From assembly GCA_963710495.1 (NCBI GenBank), contig CAVQAI010000016.1, positions 124,001 through 188,000 of the forward strand: a DNA stretch of 64,000 nucleotides, given 5' to 3'. The notes below the pieces were generated by a model. That model worked only from the letters and a program-made list of their open reading frames with translations, was not told the DNA's origin and searched no databases. The translations under genes and the position numbers were made by a program. The stretch comes from Bog-756 sp963710495. Lineage in GTDB: Bacteria; Actinomycetota; Acidimicrobiia; Acidimicrobiales; RAAP-2. Shown one piece after another: positions 1 to 8,417 of this stretch. The stretch's first letter is position 1; every line of letters begins with the position of its first letter.

Positions 1-126
1 GGTGAGGCGGCGATGCTCATGATGACCGAGAGTCGGGGTGCCTCGAACGCCAAGGCCAAGCGCGAGCTCGGCTGGCAGCCGCACTATGCGAGCTGGCGGG
101 TGGGCTTCACGCAGGGACTCGGCTGA
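1..126 (+). CDS. C-terminus of an NAD-dependent epimerase/dehydratase (partial)
   Basis: The window opens inside a reading frame that stops at TGA 124-126, so only the last 41 residues are visible. They contain SNAKAKRELGWQPHY followed by a Trp-Arg-x-Gly-Phe element. This is the usual C-terminal signature of extended short-chain dehydrogenases of the NAD-dependent epimerase/dehydratase family (nucleotide-sugar epimerases and relatives), where it forms part of the substrate-side lobe. The Rossmann domain, the YxxxK catalytic motif and the start lie outside the window, so substrate and exact reaction cannot be stated. The downstream TetR gene is on the opposite strand and converges on it. Confidence 0.7.
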   Translation, partial: GEAAMLMMTESRGASNAKAKRELGWQPHYASWRVGFTQGLG

Positions 127-179
127 GCAAATGATCGAGAAGGAGCTCGCCGAGTCTCCGACGGCCAGCCGGTGTTGCC

Positions 180-752
180 TCATCGGTTGGTCTCCACGGT
201 GATGTGCTCGAAGAGACCCGCATTGATGCGAGTGCGCACGCCCTTGGCCCACGGTTCATCCAGCTCGTCGACATCGAGGGCGGCGACGCAGTTCAGCAGC
301 ATGCCGAAGGCAAGGAACGATTTGACGGTCACCGGGTCCAGGCCCGCCGCGTCGGCAACCGTGTCCCACATACCGGCCAGTCGGGCCCGCACAAGATCGC
401 GGATCTCGTCATCACCGCAGGCGGCAAAGCCTTGCAGTTGCAACAGGAGGGTGGTGCGGTCCGCCAGCAACTCGTAGTACTGCGCCCCCATCAAAGCCAG
501 GGCGCCAAGGCCTCGGGCACCCTTGGCGGCCTCCGACATGCCGTTGCTGAAACGATCGAAGGCTGCGCCGACCAGCTCCACGAACAGCGCCTTCTTGGTG
601 CCGAACAACCGGAATACGTAGGCCTGCGTGATGCCGGCCTCGTGGGCGATCGCCTCCATCGACGCGCCGTGGAGTCCATGATTGGCGAATTCGCCCGCCG
701 CGATCCCCAACACCTGGGATCGCCGTTCCAGTCCACTCATCCTCGGAGCCAC
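180..752 (-). CDS. TetR-family transcriptional regulator
   Basis: A 190-residue protein with the TetR N-terminal helix-turn-helix at about residues 10-56, including GASMEAIAHEAGITQAYVFR and the following FGTKKALF helix. The C-terminal part is helical and variable, as expected for the ligand-binding and dimerisation domain. The first start is GTG at 752; an in-frame ATG at 740 would remove four residues and has GAGG directly before it, so the start is not settled. It is divergent from a methyltransferase gene at 799, with only 46 bp between them. That gap holds a clear palindrome (766-778), so it probably represses itself and the methyltransferase. The inducer is unknown. Confidence 0.88.
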   Translation of the reverse strand: MAPRMSGLERRSQVLGIAAGEFANHGLHGASMEAIAHEAGITQAYVFRLFGTKKALFVELVGAAFDRFSNGMSEAAKGARGLGALALMGAQYYELLADRTTLLLQLQGFAACGDDEIRDLVRARLAGMWDTVADAAGLDPVTVKSFLAFGMLLNCVAALDVDELDEPWAKGVRTRINAGLFEHITVETNR

Positions 753-760
753 CGTGTCAG

Positions 761-784
761 GTTACTAGTTACTAACTACTAACT
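761..784. promoter_or_regulatory. Probable TetR operator in the divergent gap
   Basis: The AT-rich tract contains a perfect 13-bp palindrome, TAGTTA-C-TAACTA (766-778), embedded in repeated TTACTA/ACTAAC units. It stands out sharply from the GC-rich surroundings. TetR proteins usually bind such palindromes between their own gene and a divergent target, so this is the likely binding site for the adjacent regulator. A -35/-10-like pair, TTACTA (762-767) and GATATC (785-790), faces the methyltransferase and would be covered by the bound protein. Confidence 0.6.
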
Positions 785-798
785 GATATCTTGGTGGC

Positions 799-1593
799 GT
801 GGCCGATGACACCTGGGCCGGGTTGGCTGACCAATTTGCCGACGAGGCGTATGCCTCCGTCAAGGGGTACGTGCGGACCTACGTGATGCACCAGCAGCTG
901 TTGGAGCATCTGCCGCCGCCACCGGCGTCTGTGCTCGACGTCGGCGGCGGGGCGGGCCATCAATCGTTTCCCCTGGCCCAAGCGGGCTACGACGTGACCG
1001 TGCTCGATCCTTCGCCGGCCATGTTGGACAAGGCTCAACAGCGACTCCAGCGGCTGCCTCGTGATGTCCAGCGACAGGTCACGCTCGTGCAGGCCGACGG
1101 CGAGAACGCCGACGAGGCGGTGAACGGCCGACGCTTCGCCGTCGTGTTGTGCCACGGCGTGCTCGGGTATCTCGAGCAACCGCAGCCGTTGTTCGAACAG
1201 CTGTGCCGGTGCGCCGCTCCCGGTGGCGTGGTCTCGATCATGACGGGAAACGCCAAGGCGATGGCGGTGCGCCCGGCCCTGGAGCGACGGTGGGACGACG
1301 CTCTGGCCGCGTTCGACGGCGACCACGAGATTGGGGTGCTGGGGGTGCCGGGCCGAGCCGACACGGTGGAGGAACTCAGCCAGCTCATGCGGAGCCAGGG
1401 CGTGGAGCCCCTGCGCTGGTACGGGGTGTGGCTGTTCGTCGACTGGCTCGAGTTCAGTGGAGCCGAGTTGGACCCCAGCGACATGGAGCAGGTAGCGGCG
1501 ACGGCCGCCGTCGAGCTCGAGGCCAGCCGACGAGACCCCTACCGCCAACTCAGCCGCGTCTTTCATCTCTTGGGGCGCAAAGCCCCGAACTGA
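799..1593 (+). CDS. Class I SAM-dependent methyltransferase
   Basis: A 264-residue protein with the class I methyltransferase fold. Motif I is VLDVGGGAGH at about residue 50, followed by an acidic residue at the end of strand 2 (VTVLDPSPAML). Motif II/III-like segments follow at QADGENADE and VVLCHGVLGYLEQP. It starts with GTG at 799 and has no obvious Shine-Dalgarno sequence; a leaderless transcript from the AT-rich gap would explain this. It is divergent from a TetR regulator and likely controlled by it. The substrate cannot be read from the sequence; small-molecule methylation is as likely as tRNA modification (CmoM-like). Confidence 0.8.
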   Translation: MADDTWAGLADQFADEAYASVKGYVRTYVMHQQLLEHLPPPPASVLDVGGGAGHQSFPLAQAGYDVTVLDPSPAMLDKAQQRLQRLPRDVQRQVTLVQADGENADEAVNGRRFAVVLCHGVLGYLEQPQPLFEQLCRCAAPGGVVSIMTGNAKAMAVRPALERRWDDALAAFDGDHEIGVLGVPGRADTVEELSQLMRSQGVEPLRWYGVWLFVDWLEFSGAELDPSDMEQVAATAAVELEASRRDPYRQLSRVFHLLGRKAPN

Positions 1594-1849
1594 CGGGGCG
1601 ACAGCGGCCTCGCGCCGACGTCAGCCCTCGTCGCCGGCGCGATGCGGTCGCTTCGGAGGAACCCAGCGGTTAGGACTCGGTCGCCGGTTTCGAAAGTCCT
1701 GGGCGTCGGTGATGCGATCGACGATCACCGCGACCAGGCGGTATCGGGAAAGCGGCTGCCCAGTGGCTCCCAGGGAGTGCGGTGGTCCGCCAACCGACGG
1801 ATCTGGGCGCGCGGCCCAATTCGGACCGGCCTTATAAAGCCTGAGATTC

Positions 1850-1861
1850 CACAAATTTGTG
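1850..1861. promoter_or_regulatory. Palindromic operator overlapping the -35 of the GbsR/MarR gene
   Basis: CACAAATTTGTG is a perfect 12-bp palindrome that overlaps the -35 hexamer of the promoter at 1857-1885. A wider inverted pair, GATTCC (1845-1850) and GGAATC (1870-1875), brackets the same promoter. MarR/GbsR regulators bind palindromes of this size as dimers, so autoregulation of the downstream gene is the simplest reading. Confidence 0.55.
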
Positions 1862-1885
1862 TTTTCTCAGGAATCTGTGTATTAT
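1857..1885 (+). promoter_or_regulatory. Sigma-70-type promoter, probably giving a leaderless mRNA
   Basis: TTGTGT (1857-1862) and TATTAT (1880-1885) are separated by exactly 17 bp. Transcription starting six or seven bases after the -10 would begin at or next to the A of ATG 1892. There is no usable Shine-Dalgarno (GAGGG ends one base before the ATG), which supports a leaderless message, a common arrangement in actinobacteria. Confidence 0.55.
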
Positions 1886-1891
1886 GAGGGC

Positions 1892-2410
1892 ATGCCCAGC
1901 GATGGCGAAATCACTTTCGCCGACCACGCCGGTCGGTTCTACGCCCGCCGCTACGGGATGGCCCCGATGGTGGGACGGCTGCTCGGCTACCTGGCGGTCT
2001 GCGAGCCACGCGAGCAGAGCGTCAGCGAGCTGGCGGACGCCCTGCTGGCCAGCAGGAGCGCCATTGCCGGTGCGGTCAACACGCTGGAGAACCTCGGACT
2101 CATCCGGCGATCCCGAGCGGCGGGTGAGCGAATGGACCGGGTGTACATCGACCTGTCGTCCTCCCGGGCGATGGGATTCGACCTCACCGAGTATGAGGAA
2201 CAAGGGGAGCTGGCCCGAGAAGGTCTTCGCCTCACCGCCGACACTCGGCCCGAGCGGCGAGCCGTGCTGCTCGAATGGGCCGCGTTCGCCGACTTTTTGG
2301 TAGATCGACTTCCCGTGCTCGAACAGGAGTGGAAGCAGCGGCGGGAGGCGCTTCGCGCCGCGGGCGAGCTCCCGGACCCCCCGGCCCCGCATCGAGGAGG
2401 TAGTCCGTGA
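1892..2410 (+). CDS. GbsR/MarR-family transcriptional regulator
   Basis: A 172-residue winged-helix protein. The winged-helix region (MVGRLLGYLAVCEP, then LADALLASRSAIAGAVNTLE and NLGLIRRSRAAGERMDRVYI) matches the GbsR/MarR DNA-binding domain; the C-terminal helices resemble the dimerisation part of GbsR-like proteins. ATG 1892 is preferred over an upstream in-frame TTT/ATT region because the predicted transcript starts there. The stop overlaps the start of the ABC ATPase gene (GTGATG), so regulator, ATPase and permease form one translationally coupled operon. This arrangement is typical of drug-responsive repressors controlling a DrrAB exporter. The inducing molecule is unknown. Confidence 0.85.
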   Translation: MPSDGEITFADHAGRFYARRYGMAPMVGRLLGYLAVCEPREQSVSELADALLASRSAIAGAVNTLENLGLIRRSRAAGERMDRVYIDLSSSRAMGFDLTEYEEQGELAREGLRLTADTRPERRAVLLEWAAFADFLVDRLPVLEQEWKQRREALRAAGELPDPPAPHRGGSP

Positions 2411-3396
2411 TGACGAACCAGAACCGCCCGCTAGGGATTGTGGCCCGCGACGTCTGCAAATCGTTCGGCGATCATCTCGTGCTCGACAAGGTGAACCTGA
2501 AGGTCGAAACGGGCACCGTGGTGTCGCTGCTCGGTCCCAACGGGGCCGGCAAGACCACCATGGTCCGCATCCTGTCCACATTGATCCCGGCCGATTCGGG
2601 TTCTATGCAAATCGCCGGTCACGATGTGGTCACCGACCCCGATGAGGTGCGGGCCGTCATCGGGGTCACCGGCCAATTCTCCGCCGTCGACAGCCTGCTT
2701 ACCGGGGCCGAGAACCTGCAGTTGATGGCCGACCTCCGCCATCTCGGCCGCGACGGCGGGCGACGGCGGGTAGTCGAGTTGTTGGAACGCTTCGAGCTCA
2801 CCGACGCGGCAGACAAACCGTTGTCGATCTACTCGGGCGGGATGCGACGACGGCTCGACCTGGCGATGACGCTCGTCACCCTGCCCCGTGTGATCTTCCT
2901 CGACGAGCCAACCTCGGGCTTGGATCCGCGCAGCCGTCGCACCATGTGGGAGATCATCCGCGAGCTCGCCTCCGACGGAGTCACGATCCTCCTGACCACG
3001 CAGTACCTCGACGAGGCGGACCAGCTGGCCGATCGGATCGCGGTGCTCGACCAAGGGCGGATCGTCGCCGAAGGCACCGCGGACGAGCTCAAGAGCCGCA
3101 TCCCCGGCGATCACCTCCGGCTCTACTTCGCCGACCCGCAGCTGCTTCGCTCGGCCGCCGACCTCCTTCCGGCGGCCGCCGCCGACCTCGATCAACTCAC
3201 CCTCCGTGTGCCGGCGGACGGCACCGTCGACTCACTCCGAGACCTGCTCGACCAGCTCCACGAAGCCGCACTCGACGTCGAGCGACTGTCGATCCACAAC
3301 CCCGATCTCGATGACGTATTCCTGGCTGTCACCGGCAGCAAGGTCACGGGCCCGCTCGACGAGAGCTCGACACCAATAGGAGGACCGCAGACGTGA
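2407..3396 (+). CDS. DrrA-like ABC transporter ATP-binding protein
   Basis: A 329-residue ABC ATPase. Walker A is GPNGAGKTT (about residues 44-52), the signature is SGGMRRRLDLA, Walker B is VIFLDEPTSGLDPRSR, and an H-loop-position TTQYLDEAD follows. The C-terminal extension after the nucleotide-binding domain is the regulatory region of the daunorubicin-resistance DrrA subfamily, where the H-loop His is commonly Gln as here. AGGAGG at 2395-2400 serves either GTG 2407 or ATG 2410. It powers export by the permease encoded next. The regulator upstream and the permease downstream both overlap it by four bases or fewer, giving a tight three-gene efflux operon. The substrate is unknown; hydrophobic drugs or lipids are the usual choices. 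Confidence 0.9.
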   Translation: MMTNQNRPLGIVARDVCKSFGDHLVLDKVNLKVETGTVVSLLGPNGAGKTTMVRILSTLIPADSGSMQIAGHDVVTDPDEVRAVIGVTGQFSAVDSLLTGAENLQLMADLRHLGRDGGRRRVVELLERFELTDAADKPLSIYSGGMRRRLDLAMTLVTLPRVIFLDEPTSGLDPRSRRTMWEIIRELASDGVTILLTTQYLDEADQLADRIAVLDQGRIVAEGTADELKSRIPGDHLRLYFADPQLLRSAADLLPAAAADLDQLTLRVPADGTVDSLRDLLDQLHEAALDVERLSIHNPDLDDVFLAVTGSKVTGPLDESSTPIGGPQT

Positions 3397-4199
3397 CCAC
3401 GATCGCCTACACGGTGAGCGATGCGCGCACCATGCTGCGCCGCAACCTCAAGCACCAACTTCGCTATCCCTCGATGACGCTGATGCTGGTCGGCATGCCC
3501 ATCGTGTTCCTGCTGCTCTTCGTCTATGTCCTCGGCGGCCAGCTGGGCGCCGGCCTCGGTGGGCTCGGCGTCCACGACGGACGCAGCGCCTACCTCAACT
3601 ACGTCGTACCGGGGGTGCTGCTCGTCACTGTGGCCGCGGCCGTTCAGGGCACGTCGATCATGGTCGCCATGGACATGACCGGAGGCATCATCGACCGGTT
3701 CCGGACCATGGCCATCACCCGCGCATCGGTCCTCACGGGTCACGTACTCGGCAGCCTCATCCAAACCCTCGCCGCTCTGGCCGTCCTGATCGGGGTCGCC
3801 TTCGGCCTCGGATTCCGCACCACCGCCGGGCCACTGGCGTGGCTGGCCACGATCGGGGTGCTGGCCCTGTTTGCGTTCGCGCTGATCTGGCTGGCGGTCG
3901 CCTTGGGCCTGGCGGCCAAGAGTGTCGAGACGGCCAGCAACACCCCCATGTTCCTGATCCTGCTGCCCTTCCTCGGCAGCGGATTCGTGCGCACGGCAAC
4001 CATGCCCGAAGGGCTCCGGCAGTTCTCCCACTATGAGCCCTTCTCCCCTGTCGTCGACACCGTACGCGGATTGCTCACCGATGCCACCGTCGGCAGCCAT
4101 GCCATCGTGGCCATCGCCTGGAGCCTCGGTATCGCCGCCCTCTCCTATTTCTGGGCCACTCGCCTCTACGACCGGCGCCGAGCGGCAGACCCGGCGTAA
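3393..4199 (+). CDS. DrrB-like ABC-2 type permease
   Basis: A 268-residue membrane protein of the ABC-2 family with about six hydrophobic segments, beginning near MTLMLVGMPIVFLLLFVYVL. It contains the conserved central cytoplasmic loop GGIIDRFRTMAITRASVLTG that contacts the ATPase. The gene starts with GTG overlapping the ATPase stop (GTGA), and AGGAGG lies about ten bases upstream. Together with the ATPase it should form a dimer-of-dimers exporter in the cytoplasmic membrane. Nothing in the sequence identifies the cargo. Confidence 0.88.
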   Translation: MTTIAYTVSDARTMLRRNLKHQLRYPSMTLMLVGMPIVFLLLFVYVLGGQLGAGLGGLGVHDGRSAYLNYVVPGVLLVTVAAAVQGTSIMVAMDMTGGIIDRFRTMAITRASVLTGHVLGSLIQTLAALAVLIGVAFGLGFRTTAGPLAWLATIGVLALFAFALIWLAVALGLAAKSVETASNTPMFLILLPFLGSGFVRTATMPEGLRQFSHYEPFSPVVDTVRGLLTDATVGSHAIVAIAWSLGIAALSYFWATRLYDRRRAADPA

Positions 4200-4529
4200 C
4201 GACATCTCGACCGCGCCCGTCGCCAGGGCGTCGCCGCGCCGAAGCCGCGTCGTGAGGACTTCCCCGACGAAGCCGCCGTCCTCGCCGACCTCCAGGATGA
4301 GTGGCAAGCCGGCGCCGGCCATCGCGCCGAGACCTCAATCGCATCCTCTACTCCGAAGACGACGGGTGCCCACGTCGCCGAACTCGCACTCGGCGACCGA
4401 CACCGAGGATCACCTCGAAGCCCATCACCCGGAGCAACGGACCAGTCGACCGGTCGCCGATGGTCATCGGGCGGCAGTAGCGTCTGATGGGTTAGCGAAA
4501 GCCCCAGTACCACAGAAGGGGACGACACC
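4200..4529. other. Intergenic stretch, no gene recognised
   Basis: A gap between the efflux operon and the PhyH-like gene. The + frame ending at TGA 4485-4487 is open for about 90 codons and encodes a charged peptide (RREDFPDEAAVLADLQDEWQ), but it has no start with a ribosome binding site and matches no family I know. It could be the remnant of a decayed gene. No convincing hairpin terminator was seen. Confidence 0.3.
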
Positions 4530-4604
4530 ATCGAGGCTTCACGACTGGCAACCAGCGCCGAAATCAAGACTTGGCGGGAGGACGGTTGGATCCTGGTCGA
4601 GGGC

Positions 4605-5486
4605 TTGGTGGGCACCGAGGAGATCGATGCCGCGGTCGAGGACCTCCGTGAGATCTTTCCGAGTGCGGACGAGCTCCACGCCGACCCAGAGGGGGTGACC
4701 GAACACTGGAAAGGCCACCTGATCGAACCCAAGGAGGTGTTCGTGTGGCCCGAGGAAGGTCCGGGGTTCCGTCCCGAACAGCAACGATGGTCAGCCACTT
4801 TCCCGTTCCCGGGTACGGCGCTCAACCGACTCTGCGTGCACCCGTCGATCGTCGACTTCGCCGAGCGCGCTCTCGGGAGCACCGACATCCGGCTGTACCA
4901 AGCCGGCGCGAGTGCGAAATACGCGGGGGTCACCAATTACGAGCAGCCAATGCACATCGACCGCAACCACTCGTGGCTCCCTCCTGGTTCAGAATCCCCT
5001 TGGTGGAATCTGGAGGGATTCCTCTACCTCTCCGACATCACTGACGCCGATAACCCCACCCGACTCGTCTCCGTACGCGACTCCGACCACATCGACTCGC
5101 CCTACGGCGTCGTCATGCCCAACATGGAACCTGGCGTCTATGCGGCCGAGCGACCCGCTCCGGGGCCCCGGGGTTCGTACCTGGCCTACCGGTCCGATTG
5201 CTGGCATCGGGGCGCCCCCTTTGGTTCGGCCACTGGAGCACGGTTCGTTGCCTCTATCGCCTTCAAGAACGCAGAAGTCGGGTGGATCGGGTACAGCACC
5301 CAACAGTCCGTTTCGACGAGCATCGAGTGGACCGTCTTCGTGGAGGGCTCGACGCCTCGGGAGCTGGCGCTCTTCGGCTGGCCACCACCGGGGCACGCTG
5401 TCTGGAACGAGCGGCTCCTCGACCAGACACAAGAGCGATACCCCGCCCTCGACCTCGGAGCGTGGAGGGCAGCGATCGACGGATGA
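4605..5486 (+). CDS. Phytanoyl-CoA dioxygenase (PhyH)-like Fe(II)/2-oxoglutarate oxygenase
   Basis: The double-stranded beta-helix iron site is visible: HID in EQPMHIDRNHS (H-x-D) and the distal His in SDCWHRGAPF, with an Arg shortly after (ARFVAS) for 2-oxoglutarate. This supports an Fe(II)/2-oxoglutarate-dependent hydroxylase of the PhyH superfamily; the substrate is unknown. The first standard start is TTG 4605, but the frame is open back to 4488. The residues just upstream (IKTWREDGWILVEGLV) are the conserved PhyH N-terminal helix, so the real protein is about 25 residues longer. A strong GAAGGGGA (4515-4522) sits eight bases before ATC 4530, which may be a non-standard start. It is flanked by intergenic DNA and appears monocistronic. 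Confidence 0.78.
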   Translation: MVGTEEIDAAVEDLREIFPSADELHADPEGVTEHWKGHLIEPKEVFVWPEEGPGFRPEQQRWSATFPFPGTALNRLCVHPSIVDFAERALGSTDIRLYQAGASAKYAGVTNYEQPMHIDRNHSWLPPGSESPWWNLEGFLYLSDITDADNPTRLVSVRDSDHIDSPYGVVMPNMEPGVYAAERPAPGPRGSYLAYRSDCWHRGAPFGSATGARFVASIAFKNAEVGWIGYSTQQSVSTSIEWTVFVEGSTPRELALFGWPPPGHAVWNERLLDQTQERYPALDLGAWRAAIDG

Positions 5487-5598
5487 CCGCGTCGGGCGTC
5501 GACCGGCAGTGGCGCCGTCTCTTTCCGCATCCGCTGACCTAACATCGCCCGGCCATGACGCTCGTTGCTCGCGAGGAACATATCCGAAAAGGACCAAA

Positions 5599-6552
5599 TT
5601 GAACCGGGCGCACGGGCGTTTGAAATTCCATCGAGTCTGTCTCGTTGGCGCTGCCCTCGTCGTAGCGGGCGTAAATGCGTCTGCTTCCCCCGCCGGTGCC
5701 AACCCGTCCGGATCCCATCCGGGCCCCCAGCCCGTGCCCTCGTATGTGGCATTGGGAGATTCCTTCACTTCGGGCCCGGGCATCCCGGCCCAGCTCGGGC
5801 CCGAAACCACGCCTCGTGCGCCAAGCGGATGCCTTCGCTCGTCGCACAATTACCCGTCGCTTGTCGCAAAGACCCTCGGGTTGGCACTGCGTGACGTGAG
5901 CTGTGCCGGAGCCACTACGGAGGACCTGATGCGATCCCAAGGACCGGGGATACCAGCTCAATTGTCCGCGCTCGGACCATCCACGTCGCTCGTCTCGATT
6001 GGCATTGGTGGGAATGATCTGGGCTTTGCCAGCATTGCCGCCAACTGCGCATCGGCCACGCCTTGGGGTGGGACCCGGACGGGATGGACCTGCACCTCGC
6101 ACTACACCGCCGACGGGGTCGACCAGCTGGCCCTTGCGATACACGAGGTGGCTTCCCACGTGTCGACATCTCTCAAGGAGATCAGAGCTCGGGCACCTCA
6201 CGCCCGGGTCTACGTCGTTGGCTACCCCGACATCGTCCCGCCCACGGGGTCTGGATGTTGGCCGAGGCTTCCGTTCTCGACGCACGATGTCGGCTATCTC
6301 AATGACATCGAACGGGGCCTCAACACCGCGTTGGGCCTGGAAGCAGCTCGTGCCGACGATGCCTATGTAGACATGGCCACGCCAAGTGCATCGCACAACG
6401 CTTGCGCCGACGATGACACCCGGTGGGTCGATCCAATCGCCGTCGCGGCAGGGAGGTACCCGCTGCACCCCAGCACCTCTGGCATGGCCGCCATGGCCCA
6501 GATCGTCGAGCAGGCCGTCGATCGCAATCCTTCGGTGACATCGAGCGGATGA
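5599..6552 (+). CDS. Secreted SGNH/GDSL-family hydrolase (lipase/esterase)
   Basis: A 317-residue exported hydrolase. An N-terminal signal peptide (RVCLVGAALVVAGVNASASP with an Ala-rich cleavage region) precedes the SGNH blocks: block I YVALGDSFTSG with the nucleophile Ser, block III GIGGNDLGF with Gly and Asn, and a late His in YPLHPSTSG preceded by an Asp (VDPIAV). Six or more Cys suggest disulphides outside the membrane. TTG 5599 is chosen because AAAAGGA (5587-5593) lies five bases upstream and the signal peptide follows directly. The frame is open much further 5', but that part is the shadow of the PhyH gene. Probable role: extracellular acyl-ester hydrolysis. An imperfect hairpin follows at about 6565-6588. 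Confidence 0.85.
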   Translation: MNRAHGRLKFHRVCLVGAALVVAGVNASASPAGANPSGSHPGPQPVPSYVALGDSFTSGPGIPAQLGPETTPRAPSGCLRSSHNYPSLVAKTLGLALRDVSCAGATTEDLMRSQGPGIPAQLSALGPSTSLVSIGIGGNDLGFASIAANCASATPWGGTRTGWTCTSHYTADGVDQLALAIHEVASHVSTSLKEIRARAPHARVYVVGYPDIVPPTGSGCWPRLPFSTHDVGYLNDIERGLNTALGLEAARADDAYVDMATPSASHNACADDDTRWVDPIAVAAGRYPLHPSTSGMAAMAQIVEQAVDRNPSVTSSG

Positions 6553-6748
6553 CAACGACTTGACGTCCGGCCGCATAATTTTGCGGACTCGTGCTCGCCG
6601 CGCGAAAGACTGGTGTGGTTCTCAGTCTACGAGGAAGAGGCCGCGTTGAGACGGAGCATATTGGCCGAGTCCCACTTGGCCTTGAGGCGTCGAGCTGAAT
6701 CGCTTCTTTCAGGCTGGGTGCCACGACCACCCCGAAAGGTGTGACCTC

Positions 6749-8326
6749 ATGACATCACTGCGAAGCGCGCAACTGAGTGTAACCAGGTCGAAGGTTCTCG
6801 GCCCCCTCGCGACACTTCTCGTCCTAGGGCTGGTGGCCAGCTCCTGCGGTGGGGGATCGTCGGCAGGCACCGCTGAGCGGGTAAGCGGTGGGCCAACCGG
6901 CAGTTACGTCGTCCCTGCCGGTATCCACAAGATCAAGCACGTGATCGTGATCATGCAGGAGAACCGATCATTCGATTCGTACTTTGGCACCTTTCCGGGG
7001 GCTGACGGCATCGCAATGAATAACGGGAATCCGACGGCTTGTGTGCCCGATCCTGCCAAGGGCACATGTGTGGCTCCGTTCGTCGACCATGCAGACGTGA
7101 ACGGAGGTGGGCCTCACAACTACGCGAACGCCACAAGTGATGTCAACGAAGGGAAGATGGACGGCTTTATCGGACAAGCCGAGGCCGGCCAGAAGGGATG
7201 CGCGGATCCGACCGACCCGGCCTGCACCAACTCGGCGACTCCGGACGTCATGGGATATCACACCCAGAGTGACATCCCCAACTACTGGACATACGCCAAG
7301 GACTTCGTGCTCCAGGACCACATGTTCGAGCCGAACGCCTCCTGGAGTCTTCCCGCCCATCTGTTCTTGGTGTCGGAGTGGGCCGCCTACTGCTCCCAGG
7401 AGGACAACCCCTCCAGCTGCGTGAACGGTACGGCGGCCAATCCTCCCGCCAAGCCTCCCGCTCGCCCCGCCGTCTATGGCGGCGAGGCCGGCCCAAAGAA
7501 GAACAAGAAGGGTAGAGTCACCGCGAACCACCAGCCCATCTACGCCTGGACTGACCTGACCTACCTCATGCACAAGGATCAGGTCAGCTGGGGATATTAC
7601 GTGGTGAGCGGAACCGAGCCCGACTGCGAGAACGACGCCGCCGAAACCTGCGCCCCGGTCGCGCAGAGCTCCAACACCCCGGGAATCTGGAACCCACTCC
7701 CGTGGTTCGACACGGTCAAAGCCGACAACCAGCTAGGGAACATCAAGTCGGTCGACAAGTTCTACACGGCCGCCAAGAACGGCTCGCTACCAGCGGTCTC
7801 CTGGGTGGTCCCTTCGGATGAGGTCAGCGAACATCCTCCGTCCCCGGTGAGCTACGGACAGAGCTATGTGACCAGCCTCATCAACGCGGTCATGCACGGC
7901 CCGGACTGGGACTCGACGGCGATCTTCCTGGCCTGGGACGACTGGGGAGGCTTCTATGACCACGTCGTCCCGCCGTCCGTCGATCAACTCGGCTATGGGC
8001 TCCGCGTACCCGGTATGGTCATCAGCCCCTATGCCAGGAGCGGCTACGTCGACCACCAGACGCTGAGCTTTGACGCCTACGACAAGTTCATCGAGGACGA
8101 CTTCCTGGGCGGCCAGCGGATTGACCCCGCATCCGACGGCCGCCCGGATCCGAGACCAGATGTCCGCGAGAACGAGAAGATCCTCGGCAACCTGGTCGAG
8201 GACTTCAACTTCGATCAGTCTCCTAAGGCGCCCGTCGTGCTGCCCGTGCACCCCATGACGACCCTTACCGGCACACCCCAGCCGTCACACGTATCGGCCA
8301 CGGCAAGACCAGATACCGATGGGTAG
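6749..8326 (+). CDS. Lipoprotein phosphoesterase (phospholipase C/acid phosphatase family)
   Basis: A 525-residue protein with a lipoprotein signal: a hydrophobic stretch (LATLLVLGLVASSC) ending in a lipobox whose Cys is followed by a Gly/Ser-rich linker, so it is probably anchored on the outer face of the membrane. The mature part starts with HVIVIMQENRSFDSYFGTFP, the diagnostic N-terminal block of the phosphoesterase family (PF04185: bacterial phospholipase C and AcpA-type acid phosphatases). Metal-site blocks follow, such as FLAWDDWGGFYDHVVPP and the preceding EHPPSP. GAAAGGTG lies about eight bases before ATG 6749. With the SGNH hydrolase upstream it suggests scavenging of phospholipid or phosphate esters. 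Specificity cannot be assigned. Confidence 0.87.
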   Translation: MTSLRSAQLSVTRSKVLGPLATLLVLGLVASSCGGGSSAGTAERVSGGPTGSYVVPAGIHKIKHVIVIMQENRSFDSYFGTFPGADGIAMNNGNPTACVPDPAKGTCVAPFVDHADVNGGGPHNYANATSDVNEGKMDGFIGQAEAGQKGCADPTDPACTNSATPDVMGYHTQSDIPNYWTYAKDFVLQDHMFEPNASWSLPAHLFLVSEWAAYCSQEDNPSSCVNGTAANPPAKPPARPAVYGGEAGPKKNKKGRVTANHQPIYAWTDLTYLMHKDQVSWGYYVVSGTEPDCENDAAETCAPVAQSSNTPGIWNPLPWFDTVKADNQLGNIKSVDKFYTAAKNGSLPAVSWVVPSDEVSEHPPSPVSYGQSYVTSLINAVMHGPDWDSTAIFLAWDDWGGFYDHVVPPSVDQLGYGLRVPGMVISPYARSGYVDHQTLSFDAYDKFIEDDFLGGQRIDPASDGRPDPRPDVRENEKILGNLVEDFNFDQSPKAPVVLPVHPMTTLTGTPQPSHVSATARPDTDG

Positions 8327-8417
8327 GCCGCCGCGAGTCCCCTCGACCAATCGCGAGGCGATCCTTCCGTTGTGGGTGCCGATCGTGCCATCGGACAGGC
8401 TAAGCCACGAGTCAGTA

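Noticed and set aside
4912..5598. An upstream extension of the SGNH hydrolase frame
   Set aside because: It is the shadow of the PhyH gene. The signal peptide and ribosome binding site place the start at 5599.
6565..6588. Intrinsic terminator after the SGNH gene
   Set aside because: The stem (GTCCGGCCGCA / TGCGGAC) needs a three-base bulge and has no T-tract beyond the loop; too weak to list.
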